From Ignavibacteriales bacterium (GTDB taxonomy: Bacteria > Bacteroidota > Ignavibacteria > Ignavibacteriales > Melioribacteraceae), in the NCBI GenBank assembly GCA_026390775.1, contig JAPLFF010000007.1:620001-684000 (forward strand): a stretch of 64,000 nucleotides of DNA, read 5' to 3'. Shown here one piece after another: positions 53,004 through 62,581 of the stretch. Within the stretch, counting starts at the first letter, position 1, and the number at the start of each line of letters is the position of its first letter. The notes beneath the pieces were generated by a model that saw nothing but the letters and a program-made list of their open reading frames with translations, was not told the origin of the DNA and searched no databases. A program made the position numbers and the translations under genes.

Positions 53004-54500
53004 ATGAAAAAATTATTAACCGAACTCATAAAAAAACATTTTATTGCCATAATTGAAAATTGGACGGCGCAGCTTATTCAAACCAACAGTAAGCTTACCG
53101 AAACACAAATTCACACTTTTGTTGAAAATAGTCTTAATACGATTTTAGATGTAATGGAAACCGGTGATTACAGTTCGGCAGATCAGTACTTGATTGATAT
53201 CTATACGCTATTCTCAAATTCCAATTTAAATCTTTTAGAAGTTAGTCAGCTCTTTAGCTGCGGAAGATTTGCCGTGCTTAATTGCATTGAAAAAGATAAA
53301 GCAGAAAACACCGATCCGGTAATTTTACTCGGCTTCTTTGATGAGTTGATTGAAAAGATCTATGCACGTTACGGTATGCTACATCAAGAGACAAAAATGA
53401 AAGAGTTGGAAGGCGACCGTGACCGTCTTGCATCCAAACTTGAACTAAGTAATCTATATTTAACTAATATATTATACACTTCGGACCAGGCTATAATGAT
53501 GGTTGATGATAATGAGATTTTTATTTCATGGAACAAAGGTGCTGAAAAAATATTTGGATTTTCAGATGCTGAAGTTATTGGAAAACCCTCTTCATTACTT
53601 TTACCTGTAGGAAATAAATATGTAGATGAACTCTATAGAATTCAAAATGATGTTAAAAGAAACGGACAATCTTTAATTCTTGAGACTGAAAGAAAAACCA
53701 AAAGCGGTGATATTATAAGTGTGCGATTAAGTGTATCAAGATTGCCAAATAAAAAAAATGAGTATGCCGGACGTTCTGTTATTATTAAAGATCATACTGA
53801 GTTCAAGCGTCTTCAAGCACAAATAGATCAATCGGAAAAATTAGCGGTTATAGGACAGATTGCCGCCGGTGTTGCTCACGAGATTGGAAATCCGTTAACT
53901 TCAATTTCTTCTCTTGTACAAATACTTCAGAGGAAAAGCCAAGATTCATTTATGAATGAACAGCTTGTTAATATAAAAGAAAACATTGACCGCATTACAA
54001 AAATTGTGCGAGAGCTTGTTGATTTCTCCCGCCCACCCAGTTATGAAACATCGGATCAAGATGTTACCGATGTTATTAAAACTGCTTTGGGAATTGTAAA
54101 ATATGACAAGCGGGTTCGTAAAGTTAATTTTGAAACAGATTTGAAAAAAAATCTTCCAAATATAAATATTGCAGCCGACCAGCTTCTCCAAGTGTTTGTA
54201 AACATTCTGATAAATGCACTTGATGCAATTAACGGTAACGGAATTATTGCGGTAAAATCGAATTTTGACTTAAAGAATATTTATATTGAATTAAGCGATG
54301 ACGGATGCGGTATGGACGAAGCAACATTAGAAAAAATATTTGATCCGTTCTTCACAACAAAAGAAGTTGGTAAAGGCACCGGGCTGGGTCTTTCCGTTAG
54401 TTACGGAATTATAAAAAAATTTAATGGCGAAATAAAAGTTAAAAGTAAATTAAACGAAGGAAGTACATTTACTATAGTTCTTCCCATTCATAACAACTGA
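53004..54500 (+). CDS. PAS-domain sensor histidine kinase (NtrB-like)
   Basis: A 498-residue cytoplasmic kinase with no evident membrane helix. It has an N-terminal helical region (1-145), one PAS domain (about 148-265, with [22 protein letters not shown]), the dimerisation domain with phospho-acceptor His292 in [14 protein letters not shown], and the HATPase_c domain with [20 protein letters not shown] and [12 protein letters not shown]. It precedes an NtrC-type regulator by ten bases, so they form a two-component pair. The signal is unknown; a PAS domain suggests an internal cue such as redox or nitrogen state. Confidence 0.92.
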   Translation: MKKLLTELIKKHFIAIIENWTAQLIQTNSKLTETQIHTFVENSLNTILDVMETGDYSSADQYLIDIYTLFSNSNLNLLEVSQLFSCGRFAVLNCIEKDKAENTDPVILLGFFDELIEKIYARYGMLHQETKMKELEGDRDRLASKLELSNLYLTNILYTSDQAIMMVDDNEIFISWNKGAEKIFGFSDAEVIGKPSSLLLPVGNKYVDELYRIQNDVKRNGQSLILETERKTKSGDIISVRLSVSRLPNKKNEYAGRSVIIKDHTEFKRLQAQIDQSEKLAVIGQIAAGVAHEIGNPLTSISSLVQILQRKSQDSFMNEQLVNIKENIDRITKIVRELVDFSRPPSYETSDQDVTDVIKTALGIVKYDKRVRKVNFETDLKKNLPNINIAADQLLQVFVNILINALDAINGNGIIAVKSNFDLKNIYIELSDDGCGMDEATLEKIFDPFFTTKEVGKGTGLGLSVSYGIIKKFNGEIKVKSKLNEGSTFTIVLPIHNN

Positions 54501-54510
54501 CGGAGAAATA

Positions 54511-55878
54511 ATGCCGGCAAAAATTTTAATTGTTGATGACGAGAAACCAATACGCGATTCACTCAAATTAGTTTTAGATGATGAAGGATATTCTACAACA
54601 GTTGCAAGCGACGGCGAAGACGCACTTCAAAGACTTCAAGAAGATGTTTACGATGTTGTAATAACGGACATTAAAATGCCCCGAATGGACGGAATGCAGC
54701 TTTTAGAATCCGCTTCCAAAATATCACCCGAAACTTTTTTTATAATAATGACTGCTTATGCCTCGGTTAAAACTGCGATTGATTCCCTACGCCAAGGTGC
54801 GTATGATTATTTAATCAAACCGGTCGAGTTTGATGATGTGATTATACGTGTAAAACGGCTGATTGAGTTTAAGAAACTTGCTGCAGAAAATAAATCTTTA
54901 CGTCAAAGAATATCACTCGATACCGGGTTTACTAATTTAATCGGTAGAAGTGAGCCGATGAAAAAAGTTTTTGAATTAATTAAACGCGTAGCGCCGACAA
55001 ATTCTAATGTATTGATCTTTGGCAAAAGCGGTACCGGTAAAGAACTTGTTGCAAAGGCAATTCATCATAATAGTAGCAGAAAAGAAAAAATATTTCTTCC
55101 AATAAACTGTGGAGCCATTTCTGAAAACTTAATAGAGAGTGAACTCTTCGGGCATAAAAAAGGCGCGTTCACTGGAGCAACAGATGATAAACTTGGACTT
55201 TTTAAAGTTGCCGATGGCGGAACACTGTTCTTAGATGAGATTGGCGAACTTCCTCTTAATCTGCAAGTAAAACTTTTACGAGCTATTGAAGACAAAGAAT
55301 TTATTCCTGTTGGAGGAATCAAATCCGTTAGTACGGATGTTAGAATTATTGCTGCAACAAACCAAGATCTCTTTGAAAAAACAAAAGCCGGAGAGTTTAG
55401 AGAAGATCTTTTTTACCGATTGAATGTAGTTGAAATAAAACTCCCGACTCTCAACGACCGTAAAGAAGATATCCCGCTTCTTGTCAATCATTTTATTGAA
55501 AAATATTGTAATGAAATGGGTAAAAAAATTCTTGGTGTTGATAATGAAACAATGAAAGTGCTTTTGTATCATGACTGGCGCGGCGGTGTTCGTGAATTAG
55601 AAAATGTAATTGAACGGGCAATTATTTTTGCCGGGAAAGAATATCTAACAGTTAACGACCTAGCAGAACACATTAAAGGAAATACTCAGCTTGGATATCC
55701 GGATTCCTTAAAAGATGCACTAAGAGATTTTGAACACGAGCATATTCTTAAAACAATTAGAAAGTTCGACTACAATAAAGATGAAGCTGCTAAAGCTTTA
55801 GAGATCGGTCTTTCATCACTGTACAGAAAGATGGATGAGTTGAATATTCCAACCAAATCATCTAAAGAAGAAGAATAA
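54511..55878 (+). CDS. Sigma-54-dependent response regulator (NtrC/AtoC-like)
   Basis: A 455-residue regulator: receiver domain (1-120, phospho-acceptor Asp53 in VITDIKMPRMD), AAA+ domain (about 140-370) with Walker A FGKSGTGKE, the sigma-54 contact motif GAFTGA, Walker B GGTLFLDEIGELP, and a C-terminal Fis-type helix-turn-helix (about 415-450, DEAAKALEIGLSSLYRKMDEL). It activates sigma-54 promoters once phosphorylated by the kinase next to it. It follows that kinase by ten bases. Targets are not visible. Confidence 0.95.
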   Translation: MPAKILIVDDEKPIRDSLKLVLDDEGYSTTVASDGEDALQRLQEDVYDVVITDIKMPRMDGMQLLESASKISPETFFIIMTAYASVKTAIDSLRQGAYDYLIKPVEFDDVIIRVKRLIEFKKLAAENKSLRQRISLDTGFTNLIGRSEPMKKVFELIKRVAPTNSNVLIFGKSGTGKELVAKAIHHNSSRKEKIFLPINCGAISENLIESELFGHKKGAFTGATDDKLGLFKVADGGTLFLDEIGELPLNLQVKLLRAIEDKEFIPVGGIKSVSTDVRIIAATNQDLFEKTKAGEFREDLFYRLNVVEIKLPTLNDRKEDIPLLVNHFIEKYCNEMGKKILGVDNETMKVLLYHDWRGGVRELENVIERAIIFAGKEYLTVNDLAEHIKGNTQLGYPDSLKDALRDFEHEHILKTIRKFDYNKDEAAKALEIGLSSLYRKMDELNIPTKSSKEEE

Positions 55879-56008
55879 ATAGTAAATCCTTTTTATAAGT
55901 GTGATTTTCTTTATATCTACTTCATCAAATCTGCTGAATATATTCTCTAATAATTAAATTGAAATTATTTATTATATTTGATTTAGTACTCACCGAATTG
56001 CGAGAGGA

Positions 56009-57499
56009 ATGGAACCGAACAAGATTGATTTCAAAACCCTAGAGAACTTTAACAGAGGCCTTAACGGTATCTTCTTCACTGTCAAGTATTTCAACGGTTC
56101 TAATGAAAACTTTGTTTCCGATTCTGTACAACTTGTTACAGGATATTCCCCTTCAGAAATAAAAAAATTACCGGAAAGTCATTATTCATTAATTACCTCT
56201 GACGATAAGCCAAGAATAACTAAAGAGCTAGTGGAATTTTATGATAATGATAAACTCAACACACTTGATCTTATCTATAAAATCAAACATAAAGATGGTA
56301 GAGAAATTTGGTTAAAGGAATTAATCAATGTAGAGAGAGCAACAAAAAGTTCTACAATACTTGCAGTTAAAAGTGTTGTTCAAAATATCACTGACATAAG
56401 AATCAATGAGAACGAACTCCAGAAATCACACGATGCACTAAAAGAACTTAATACAACTAAAGATAAATTCATTTCCATTATTTCTCACGATTTGCGCGCT
56501 CCGTTTACTACTCTGCTGGGATTTTCAGAAATTCTTCTTAACGAACAAGATCTAACTGAAGACGAAAAGAATGAATATCTGCGTTATATTTATGATGCAT
56601 CGAAAAGTCAACTTGAATTAATCAACTGTTTACTTGATTGGTCGCGTTTGCAAACCGGAAGAATTAAAATTGATCCCGTTCGCTTAAATGTTAAAACTAT
56701 GGTCTCCAATGCGATCACTCCTTTAACAGGCGATGCTGTTCGAAAAAATATTGATGTAAAAATTGATATTCCTACCGACTTAAATATTAATGCTGATGAG
56801 CGTCTTATAAGCCAGGCTGTTTATAATTTAACAAGCAACGCAATCAAGTTTACACCCGAAGGTAAAGAAGTGTTGGTTTCTTCAAGCCGCTTTAAGGAAG
56901 GAATGATTGAAATAGTTATACGGGATGAAGGTTTAGGAATTGCCGAAGAGAATCAAACAAAACTTTTTAAGATAGATCAAAAATTTTCTCTTGTTGGTAC
57001 TACGGGCGAAAGAGGAAGCGGACTTGGTTTAACTCTTGTAAAAGAAATTATTGATAAACATGGCGGACAGATTTGGTTTTACACACAAATAGGTGAAGGA
57101 AGTGAATTCCATTTCACCGTAGCCGAATCTAAAAATATTATTCTTTTAGTTGAGGACGACAAAGAAGTACGTACACTTTATAAAAATATTATTGAGCAAG
57201 CGTTACCAAATTTTGAAGTTAAATTTGCCGATAACGGTTATCAAGCAATCGGATTATACCATGATATTATTCCTACAATTATTATTACCGATCACGATAT
57301 GCAGTTAATGAACGGAATACAATTAGTGGAAGCTATTCAGAAAAAAGAATCTAATAGAACAGTCCCGGTTATTGTTATATCGACAAAACTAAATGATGAT
57401 ATATCAAAAAAATATAATAAGCTGGGTGTTGATAGAATTATTACAAAGCCTGTAGATAATGATAAGTTCATCCAAATGATAAGAGAATGTTTATACTAA
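56009..57499 (+). CDS. Hybrid histidine kinase (PAS-HisKA-HATPase-REC)
   Basis: A 496-residue soluble hybrid kinase: PAS domain (about 20-130, FVSDSVQLVTGYSPSEI), HisKA with His160 in IISHDLRAPFTTLLGFSE, HATPase_c with NAIKFTPEGK and GSGLGLTLVKEIIDKHGG, and a C-terminal receiver (about 375-496) with phospho-acceptor Asp428 in IITDHDM. It starts 130 bases after the NtrC-type regulator, in the same direction, and may be in a wider signalling transcript. GAGAGG precedes its ATG. A small ORF overlaps its 3' end. Confidence 0.92.
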   Translation: MEPNKIDFKTLENFNRGLNGIFFTVKYFNGSNENFVSDSVQLVTGYSPSEIKKLPESHYSLITSDDKPRITKELVEFYDNDKLNTLDLIYKIKHKDGREIWLKELINVERATKSSTILAVKSVVQNITDIRINENELQKSHDALKELNTTKDKFISIISHDLRAPFTTLLGFSEILLNEQDLTEDEKNEYLRYIYDASKSQLELINCLLDWSRLQTGRIKIDPVRLNVKTMVSNAITPLTGDAVRKNIDVKIDIPTDLNINADERLISQAVYNLTSNAIKFTPEGKEVLVSSSRFKEGMIEIVIRDEGLGIAEENQTKLFKIDQKFSLVGTTGERGSGLGLTLVKEIIDKHGGQIWFYTQIGEGSEFHFTVAESKNIILLVEDDKEVRTLYKNIIEQALPNFEVKFADNGYQAIGLYHDIIPTIIITDHDMQLMNGIQLVEAIQKKESNRTVPVIVISTKLNDDISKKYNKLGVDRIITKPVDNDKFIQMIRECLY

Positions 57500-57645
57500 G
57501 AATTTTCTTATACTCGAATAGCGTTATTGGAGTTGTAACGGGAACACAAGAAGATAAATGGCTTGCAGTTTCTGTTGATCTAATACATCGCTCCATTATG
57601 GTACGACTGCCGAAAGAAAGTGGTTTCAAAATTCTTGAAAAGTAA
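57487..57645 (+). CDS. Small hypothetical ORF (52 residues) overlapping the hybrid kinase end
   Basis: An open frame from ATG 57487 to TAA 57643-57645, overlapping the kinase stop by 13 bases. The translation is protein-like, with the segment VTGTQEDKWLAVSV and a hydrophobic N-terminus (FILRIFLY), but I recognise no family. It occupies most of the otherwise empty gap before the yhaM-like gene. It may be a real small protein translated by coupling, or the broken remains of a longer gene. Confidence 0.3.
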   Translation: MFILRIFLYSNSVIGVVTGTQEDKWLAVSVDLIHRSIMVRLPKESGFKILEK

Positions 57646-57730
57646 TTCTTCCATCATTACATGCTTCAAGCAGATCAGATTATTTTTTAGTAAATTGAAT
57701 CATATTTACATACCCATTTTATGATGTATT

Positions 57731-58696
57731 ATGCTTGATCAAAAAGAACTTAATGATTTATCCATCGGTGATGAATTTACAATGTTTCTTATTGTCACCA
57801 AATGTGAAGTCAAAACTTCCATCAATGGAAAACAATTCCTTAATCTTGAATTGCGCGATAAGTCTTCGGCACTCCCATCAAAAGTTTGGGATAATGCAGA
57901 GGAGTATTCAAAAAAACTAAAAGAAGGAACTGTAGTTAAAGTCACGGGACAAATAGAAGATTTTAAAGGTGCTTTACAGATTAGGATCGGAAAAATTAGT
58001 CCGGCAAAAGAAAGCGATAATGTTAAGCCCGAAGATTTTCTTCCGAAATCTCAAAGATCACTTTCTGAAATGTTTAATGAATTAGATCAAGTTATAGCAT
58101 CAATTAAGAATCCGTTTCTCAATCAGTTGATAAAAGTAATATTAAAAGATGGCAAGCTTGAAAAATATTCAAAAGTTCCTGCCGGAAAAGGATGGCATCA
58201 TGCTTATATTCACGGATTATTAGAACACACTTTAGAAATAATTAGAATCTGCGAATTGATGTGTACTGTTCATCCGGAATTAAAAAGAGATCTCTTAATT
58301 ACAGGTGCACTTCTGCATGACTTTGGTAAAACAGAAGAACTTACATACGATTCTGTTTTTGATTATTCAGACAAAGGAAAATTGATCGGACATATTATGA
58401 TTGGTGCTTTAGAAGTTGAAAAAGCTGCTGCATTAATTCAAAATTTTCCTGAAGATTTGAAAGATCAATTAATACATTTGATTCTTAGTCATCAGGGTAA
58501 ATTGGAATTTGCTTCTCCGGTTGAACCGCGCACTCTTGAAGCAATTGTACTTTACCAGGCAGATGAATTAAGTGCTAAAACAAATGCATATAAGAAAGCA
58601 ATCGAAGCAGATAGAAACAAAGGCGGAAGATGGACTAGATTCCTTCCACTCGCCAATACTGCTTTATACATACCGAATGAAAATGATTATTCATAA
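57731..58696 (+). CDS. yhaM: 3'-5' exoribonuclease YhaM-like (OB-fold plus HD domain)
   Basis: A 321-residue protein combining an N-terminal OB-fold (about 1-100, nucleic acid binding, with KVTGQIEDFKGALQIRIGK) and an HD-domain hydrolase (about 150-310). HD metal ligands are seen in HGLLEHTLEI, LITGALLHDFGKTEEL and HLILSHQGKLEFASP. This is the YhaM/CBF1 family of 3'-to-5' exoribonucleases, with length as expected. Its last codons and stop are in 7-base-periodic DNA (58683-58710). Confidence 0.9.
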   Translation: MLDQKELNDLSIGDEFTMFLIVTKCEVKTSINGKQFLNLELRDKSSALPSKVWDNAEEYSKKLKEGTVVKVTGQIEDFKGALQIRIGKISPAKESDNVKPEDFLPKSQRSLSEMFNELDQVIASIKNPFLNQLIKVILKDGKLEKYSKVPAGKGWHHAYIHGLLEHTLEIIRICELMCTVHPELKRDLLITGALLHDFGKTEELTYDSVFDYSDKGKLIGHIMIGALEVEKAAALIQNFPEDLKDQLIHLILSHQGKLEFASPVEPRTLEAIVLYQADELSAKTNAYKKAIEADRNKGGRWTRFLPLANTALYIPNENDYS

Positions 58697-58710
58697 TTAC
58701 AAATTCTTAA
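58683..58710 (+). repeat. Heptad-periodic sequence at the yhaM-like 3' end
   Basis: ATGATTA, TTCATAA, TTACAAA, TTCTTAA in 7-base steps, similar to the CATAATT units in menE. Short and degenerate, so less certain than the other arrays. Confidence 0.4.
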
Positions 58711-58730
58711 ACCAACAGAGGAACAGCAAC

Positions 58731-59516
58731 ATGAAAAAACAAAACAAGCTTATTCTTTTTCTATTCCTCGCTTTATCAGTTGCATTTTCAAAAACAATCG
58801 CTCAATCAGTTGATCAAGCGATTGAAGATGCAGAAAAATATTATAAACAATTTAATAATGAAAAAGCCCTGGAAGTTCTGCAGAATGCAGAAAAAGCTGA
58901 TGCAAATAATTTTGATGTACTCTGGCGTCTTTCCCGCACATACGTAGACATTGCAGATAAGATGCCGAAAAGTACAGGCGAACAAGAAGATGCGCAGCTT
59001 GCTGTTTTTCAAAAGGCATTAGATTATGCGGAAAAAGCTATCAAACAAAAACCCGATCAGTCTGTTGGTTTCTTACGTAAATCAATCGCAAACGGAAAGA
59101 TCGCTTTGTTCAAGGGTGTCTTTTCTGTAGCTGGAGTTGTTAACAGCGTTAGAGCTGATGTTGAAAAAGCAATTCAGTTGGGCAATGACGGAAATTTTAT
59201 TCAAGGTGTTGCTCATTATGTTTTAGCAAGAACACACGCTAAGACAAGTGAAAAATGGAAACCGGCAAGAGCTATACTTGGTCTTGGCTGGGCTGATAAT
59301 GAAATCGCTATTGCAGAATACAAGAAAGCTATAGAGATTTATCCCGGTTATATGATGTTCTATGTTGATTATGCTAATTCATTAATCCGCGAAGATGATT
59401 ACAAAACTGCACGCGAGATGTTGAATAAGGCACTTACTTGTCAATTCCAGCATCAAGAAGATGAGAAGAGATTAGCCGAAGCAAAGAAAACTTTGAACGA
59501 TATTAAGAACGAATAA
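58731..59516 (+). CDS. Exported tetratricopeptide-repeat protein
   Basis: A 261-residue protein with a signal peptide (residues 1-24, TIAQS), followed by TPR-like helix pairs: DAEKYYKQFNNEKALEVLQNA, NNFDVLWRLSRTYVDIAD and YMMFYVDYANSLIREDDYKTAREMLNKA. The pattern resembles the RMD1-like TPR family found in Bacteroidota. Start ATG 58731 is preceded by AGAGGAAC; the longer frame from 58572 overlaps the yhaM gene and has no ribosome binding site. TPR domains mediate protein contacts; the partner is unknown. Confidence 0.85.
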   Translation: MKKQNKLILFLFLALSVAFSKTIAQSVDQAIEDAEKYYKQFNNEKALEVLQNAEKADANNFDVLWRLSRTYVDIADKMPKSTGEQEDAQLAVFQKALDYAEKAIKQKPDQSVGFLRKSIANGKIALFKGVFSVAGVVNSVRADVEKAIQLGNDGNFIQGVAHYVLARTHAKTSEKWKPARAILGLGWADNEIAIAEYKKAIEIYPGYMMFYVDYANSLIREDDYKTAREMLNKALTCQFQHQEDEKRLAEAKKTLNDIKNE

Positions 59517-59533
59517 ATTTTTATTGTCATTAT

Positions 59534-59568
59534 AACCTCGAGGGTCTTTCTTTATGACCTTCGAGGTT
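59534..59568 (+). terminator. Putative terminator after the TPR gene
   Basis: AACCTCGAGGGTC at 59534-59546 pairs with GACCTTCGAGGTT at 59556-59568 (one G-T wobble) around a 9-base loop, starting 18 bases past the TPR stop. No long T-run follows. It resembles the CCTTGAGG hairpins at 315-376 and 2334-2364. Confidence 0.5.
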
Positions 59569-59599
59569 ATTAGATTTGTAACCACAACATTTTTTTCGA

Positions 59600-60340
59600 A
59601 TGCATTTCAAAAAAGAATTTCTAGATAAACTCAAAGACGCAAAAAAAATTGTGTTCTTCACAGGTGCGGGAATCTCTGCAGAGAGCGGCATCTCAACATT
59701 CCGCGGTAAAGATGGAATCTGGAACAAGATGAAACCGGAAGAACTTGCTAACTTTGATGCATTCATTCGCAATCCCGATCTGGTTTGGGAATGGTATCAA
59801 CATAGAAGAAATATCGTTAACAATGCTCTGCCGAATGCAGGACATACTGCAATTGCAGAATTAGAAAAATTTTATGAAGTATCAGTCGTTACACAAAACA
59901 TAGATAATCTGCATAGACGTGCCGGTTCAACAAAAATATTTGAACTGCACGGAAACATTGAAAGAAATTTCTGTATTGAGTGCCACACTTTTTATAATTC
60001 TCCGGATCTTGAAACAACTAACACCGTACCAAAATGTAAAAAGTGCGGCGGACTTGTTCGTCCCGATGTAGTTTGGTTTGGCGAGATGTTACCTCAAGAT
60101 GAATTTAGCGGAGGAGAAAAAGCTGCCGAGTGGAGCGATATTTGTTTTGTTGTTGGAACCAGCGCAGTTGTTTATCCCGCAGCACACATTCCAATTAGCG
60201 CAAAGAGAGCCGGCTCTTATTTGGTTGAAATTAATATCGAACCAACTGAATTATCTCGATTTGCAGATTATTCTTTGTTTGGAAAAGCAGGAGAGATATT
60301 GCCAAAGGTTGTGGAAGAGATTAAAAAAATCAAAAACTAA
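59600..60340 (+). CDS. cobB: NAD-dependent protein deacylase (sirtuin)
   Basis: A 246-residue class III deacylase. NAD binding is by FTGAGISAESGISTFRG near residues 20-36, then TQNIDNLHRRAGS, the catalytic histidine in ELHGNIERN, and a zinc ribbon CIECHTF and CKKCGG. VVWFGEMLP and VGTSAVVYPAA are also family-typical. It removes acyl groups from protein lysines, yielding nicotinamide and O-acyl-ADP-ribose. It converges with queD, overlapping by four bases. Confidence 0.95.
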   Translation: MHFKKEFLDKLKDAKKIVFFTGAGISAESGISTFRGKDGIWNKMKPEELANFDAFIRNPDLVWEWYQHRRNIVNNALPNAGHTAIAELEKFYEVSVVTQNIDNLHRRAGSTKIFELHGNIERNFCIECHTFYNSPDLETTNTVPKCKKCGGLVRPDVVWFGEMLPQDEFSGGEKAAEWSDICFVVGTSAVVYPAAHIPISAKRAGSYLVEINIEPTELSRFADYSLFGKAGEILPKVVEEIKKIKN

Positions 60341-60750
60341 ATTTTTGTTTCTTCTTCAGCATAAGAATTTTCTGTTTCAAGCACACGTACTTTAATCGAA
60401 TGAATGTTTTGTGGAAGTTTTGCTGATTTAATTTTATTAAGCAGATAAACACAAATATTTTCTGCAGTTGTTTCGAAATCAACAACAACTTTACGTGAGT
60501 TTAGTTTCTCAAGGGCTTCAATCATTTCGATATCTTTCTTGCAAACCATAAAAGCATGATCTAACTCATCGAGAATCGGTTCAACTACTTTTTTCAAATC
60601 GTAATAATCCATTACCATTCCGTTTTTATCCGGATCGCCTGTTAATTCAACCATACATTTGTAGGAATGCCCGTGAAGATTTTTACACTTACCGGTATGA
60701 AAAGGAAGACGATGCCCCATCTCCCATGTAAACTCTTTAGCAATTTTCAT
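60337..60750 (-). CDS. queD: 6-carboxy-5,6,7,8-tetrahydropterin synthase
   Basis: A QueD/PTPS-type enzyme of 137 residues that makes 6-carboxy-tetrahydropterin for 7-deazaguanine (queuosine) synthesis. Zinc histidines are in MGHRLPFHTGKCKNLHGHSY, and the catalytic cysteine lies in HTGKCKN; the end region DYYDLKKVVEPILDELDHAF also fits. I place the start at ATG 60750 (MKIAKEF), which shares a base with the queE stop in TAATG; the longer frame to 60777 runs into queE. QueD-QueE order shows a short queuosine operon; QueC and FolE lie elsewhere. Confidence 0.94.
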   Translation of the reverse strand: MKIAKEFTWEMGHRLPFHTGKCKNLHGHSYKCMVELTGDPDKNGMVMDYYDLKKVVEPILDELDHAFMVCKKDIEMIEALEKLNSRKVVVDFETTAENICVYLLNKIKSAKLPQNIHSIKVRVLETENSYAEEETKI

Positions 60751-61388
60751 TAAACACCCTTTTTGCTTGGTTCCCAAATAAATTTATGCGCTTGTAATTG
60801 AAATCGTACTTCTAAATTATCTTTTAAAATCCATTCTACAAGTTTTACCGGTTCAAACAAGCCGAAAACTACAGAAAATAAAATTGAACATTTTTTAACC
60901 AAATTATATTTGCCAATGATTTCTTTTGCCCATTCATAATCTTCAAGCGTACCAATTACAAATTTTATTTCATCGGATTGTTTTATATAATCCAAATTTT
61001 CGTACAGATTTTTTTTCATCATTTTACTTGATGGACATTTCAAATCTAAAATTATCATTACGCGTTTATCTACATTTTGAATCGGTAAGCTTCCACCGGT
61101 TTCAAGCATAACATCAAATCTTTCATCACAAAGCTGTTTCATCAACTCAAAACATTCATCTTGGAATAAGGGTTCGCCGCCTGTAATCTCGACTAATTTG
61201 TAATTATATTTTTTTACTTGATCAATAATTGCATCAATAGTCATTTCATTCCCATCGTAGAATGCATATTCGGTATCGCAGTAAGAGCATCGAAGATTAC
61301 AGTAGGTTAATCTAACAAAGACGCACGGCAGTCCGGCTTTAGAACTTTCCCCTTGGATAGAATAATATATTTCGTTGATCTTGAGCAT
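60750..61388 (-). CDS. queE: 7-carboxy-7-deazaguanine synthase
   Basis: A 212-residue radical SAM enzyme that contracts the QueD product to 7-carboxy-7-deazaguanine. The CxxxCxxC cluster is CNLRCSYC near residues 31-38, preceded by SIQGESSKAGLPCVFVRL, a QueE hallmark, and followed by EITGGEPLFQDE. Length is normal. The stop overlaps the queD start codon by one base. It is the first gene of the pair. Confidence 0.95.
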   Translation of the reverse strand: MLKINEIYYSIQGESSKAGLPCVFVRLTYCNLRCSYCDTEYAFYDGNEMTIDAIIDQVKKYNYKLVEITGGEPLFQDECFELMKQLCDERFDVMLETGGSLPIQNVDKRVMIILDLKCPSSKMMKKNLYENLDYIKQSDEIKFVIGTLEDYEWAKEIIGKYNLVKKCSILFSVVFGLFEPVKLVEWILKDNLEVRFQLQAHKFIWEPSKKGV

Positions 61389-61464
61389 AAATGATCTAAT
61401 TCATCCTTAAAGTGGCGCAAAGATAATAACACTATGTTTGAGAAAAAAGTAAATCAACTCTAAG

Positions 61465-61496
61465 TTTGATTTGTTAACCCTTGAGTGCTATATTTA
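61465..61496 (+). promoter_or_regulatory. Possible rpsT promoter
   Basis: TTTG at 61465-61468 and TATATTTA at 61489-61496, 20 bases apart, resemble the -33 TTTG and -7 TAnnTTTG of Bacteroidota (last base differs). They lie 33 bases upstream of the rpsT start. Confidence 0.3.
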
Positions 61497-61528
61497 GACC
61501 CAATTTTCAACAAAATAAGGTTTTATTA

Positions 61529-61792
61529 ATGGCGCATCACAAATCAGCTAAAAAAAGAGTTAGATCAACTAAAAAACGAGCAGAGAGAAACAAAGCAGCT
61601 TTAACAAAAATTAAAACGCTTGTTAAAAAAGTATTCGACTTAAAAGACACGGCAAAAGCACAGGAATCTTTGAAAGAAGCAGTTGCATTTCTAGATAAAA
61701 CAGCTTCAAAAGGCAGAATGCATAAAAATACAGTTGCCAGAAAAAAATCTGCTCTTACAAAACACGTCAATAAATTATCTGCAGCTAAATAA
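61529..61792 (+). CDS. rpsT: 30S ribosomal protein S20
   Basis: An 87-residue, strongly basic S20 that binds 16S rRNA near the 5' domain and helps early assembly. The start MAHHKSAKKRVRSTKKRAERNK and the end TASKGRMHKNTVARKKSALTKHVN are typical. The ATG at 61529 follows AATAAGG; the longer frame from 61481 would add residues not found in S20. It is a single-gene transcript with its own terminator. Confidence 0.96.
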   Translation: MAHHKSAKKRVRSTKKRAERNKAALTKIKTLVKKVFDLKDTAKAQESLKEAVAFLDKTASKGRMHKNTVARKKSALTKHVNKLSAAK

Positions 61793-61816
61793 TTTTTGTA
61801 ATTAAGAATTATTCAG

Positions 61817-61845
61817 AAAGGCAATTCGGTTCCGGGTTGCCTTTT
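61817..61845 (+). terminator. Terminator of rpsT
   Basis: AAAGGCAA at 61817-61824 pairs with TTGCCTTT at 61837-61844, around a loop with TTCGG, followed by T-rich sequence. A near-copy (AAGGCAA/TTGCCTT) serves at 63529-63557. Confidence 0.85.
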
Positions 61846-62030
61846 CATTTTGCAAAAAAATGCCTCTAAACCTCTAAGATATTATTTCCAAGTAAATGTT
61901 AATAATCACTTGGTTTTAATTTACCAATAAATTAAATTCTCACAAGATAAAATAGTCACTCAAAGCAAACGGGGTATTTATGCTAGCGATCCGACAAAAA
62001 AGAAAAAATAACAGTCAAAAAGGAACATCT

Positions 62031-62225
62031 ATGTTTGAATTAAAAACCAAAGAGAAAATTATATATTCAAAAAGTGGTAGACCTAAAAGCGTGCTGGTGG
62101 ACTATAAAACTTATCAGGAGATGTTGGAATTGATCGAGGATAACGAGTGCATCAAGATTATCCAGAACAGAAAGAGTGATTCTAACATTTCGGAAGAAGA
62201 ATTTCAAAAAAGAGTTAAACTATAA
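62031..62225 (+). CDS. Antitoxin of a RelE-type toxin-antitoxin pair (Phd/YefM-like)
   Basis: A 64-residue small acidic/basic protein. SKSGRPKSVLVDYKTYQEMLELIED is a Phd/YefM-like or prevent-host-death-type segment: N-terminal DNA-binding and a C-terminal toxin-wrapping helix. ATG 62031 is preferred (AAGGAAC ahead) over a longer frame at 61980 whose first residues look random. The toxin gene begins two bases after its stop. Likely autoregulated; the palindrome is not obvious. Confidence 0.72.
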   Translation: MFELKTKEKIIYSKSGRPKSVLVDYKTYQEMLELIEDNECIKIIQNRKSDSNISEEEFQKRVKL

Positions 62226-62227
62226 TA

Positions 62228-62482
62228 ATGTATTCACTCGAATTAAAAGAGAGAGTAATAAAAGATTTTAACAAGATACCACAAAATGATAAAATTAAAA
62301 TTTGGGATAAGCTGCAGAAACTTAAAAACGAACCGCGAATGAAAAGCACAAGAAAATTAACCGGAAGAGATGATGAATATAGAATTAGATTCGGCAACTA
62401 CAGGGTTATTTACCAGATTGACGATCTATTACAGAAAGTTTTAATCATTCAAGTTGGACATAGAAAAGAAATTTATAAATAA
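62228..62482 (+). CDS. RelE/ParE-family toxin
   Basis: An 84-residue RelE/ParE-fold protein: YSLELKERVIKDFNKIPQNDK at the start, a helix pair, then KLTGRDDEYRIRFGNYRVIYQIDD and the end VLIIQVGHRKEIYK. Basic residues in the RIRFGNYRVIY strands match mRNA-cleaving RelE-type toxins. It pairs with the antitoxin two bases upstream. ParE-like gyrase inhibition cannot be excluded. Confidence 0.88.
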   Translation: MYSLELKERVIKDFNKIPQNDKIKIWDKLQKLKNEPRMKSTRKLTGRDDEYRIRFGNYRVIYQIDDLLQKVLIIQVGHRKEIYK

Positions 62483-62581
62483 CATTTTGGAGATGAACTA
62501 AACTTTATTAACGGCTATTGCCGAACTAAATAATTAACGCAGCTATTGCGTTGTTCTTAACAGAAAACTGCCAAGTTACAA

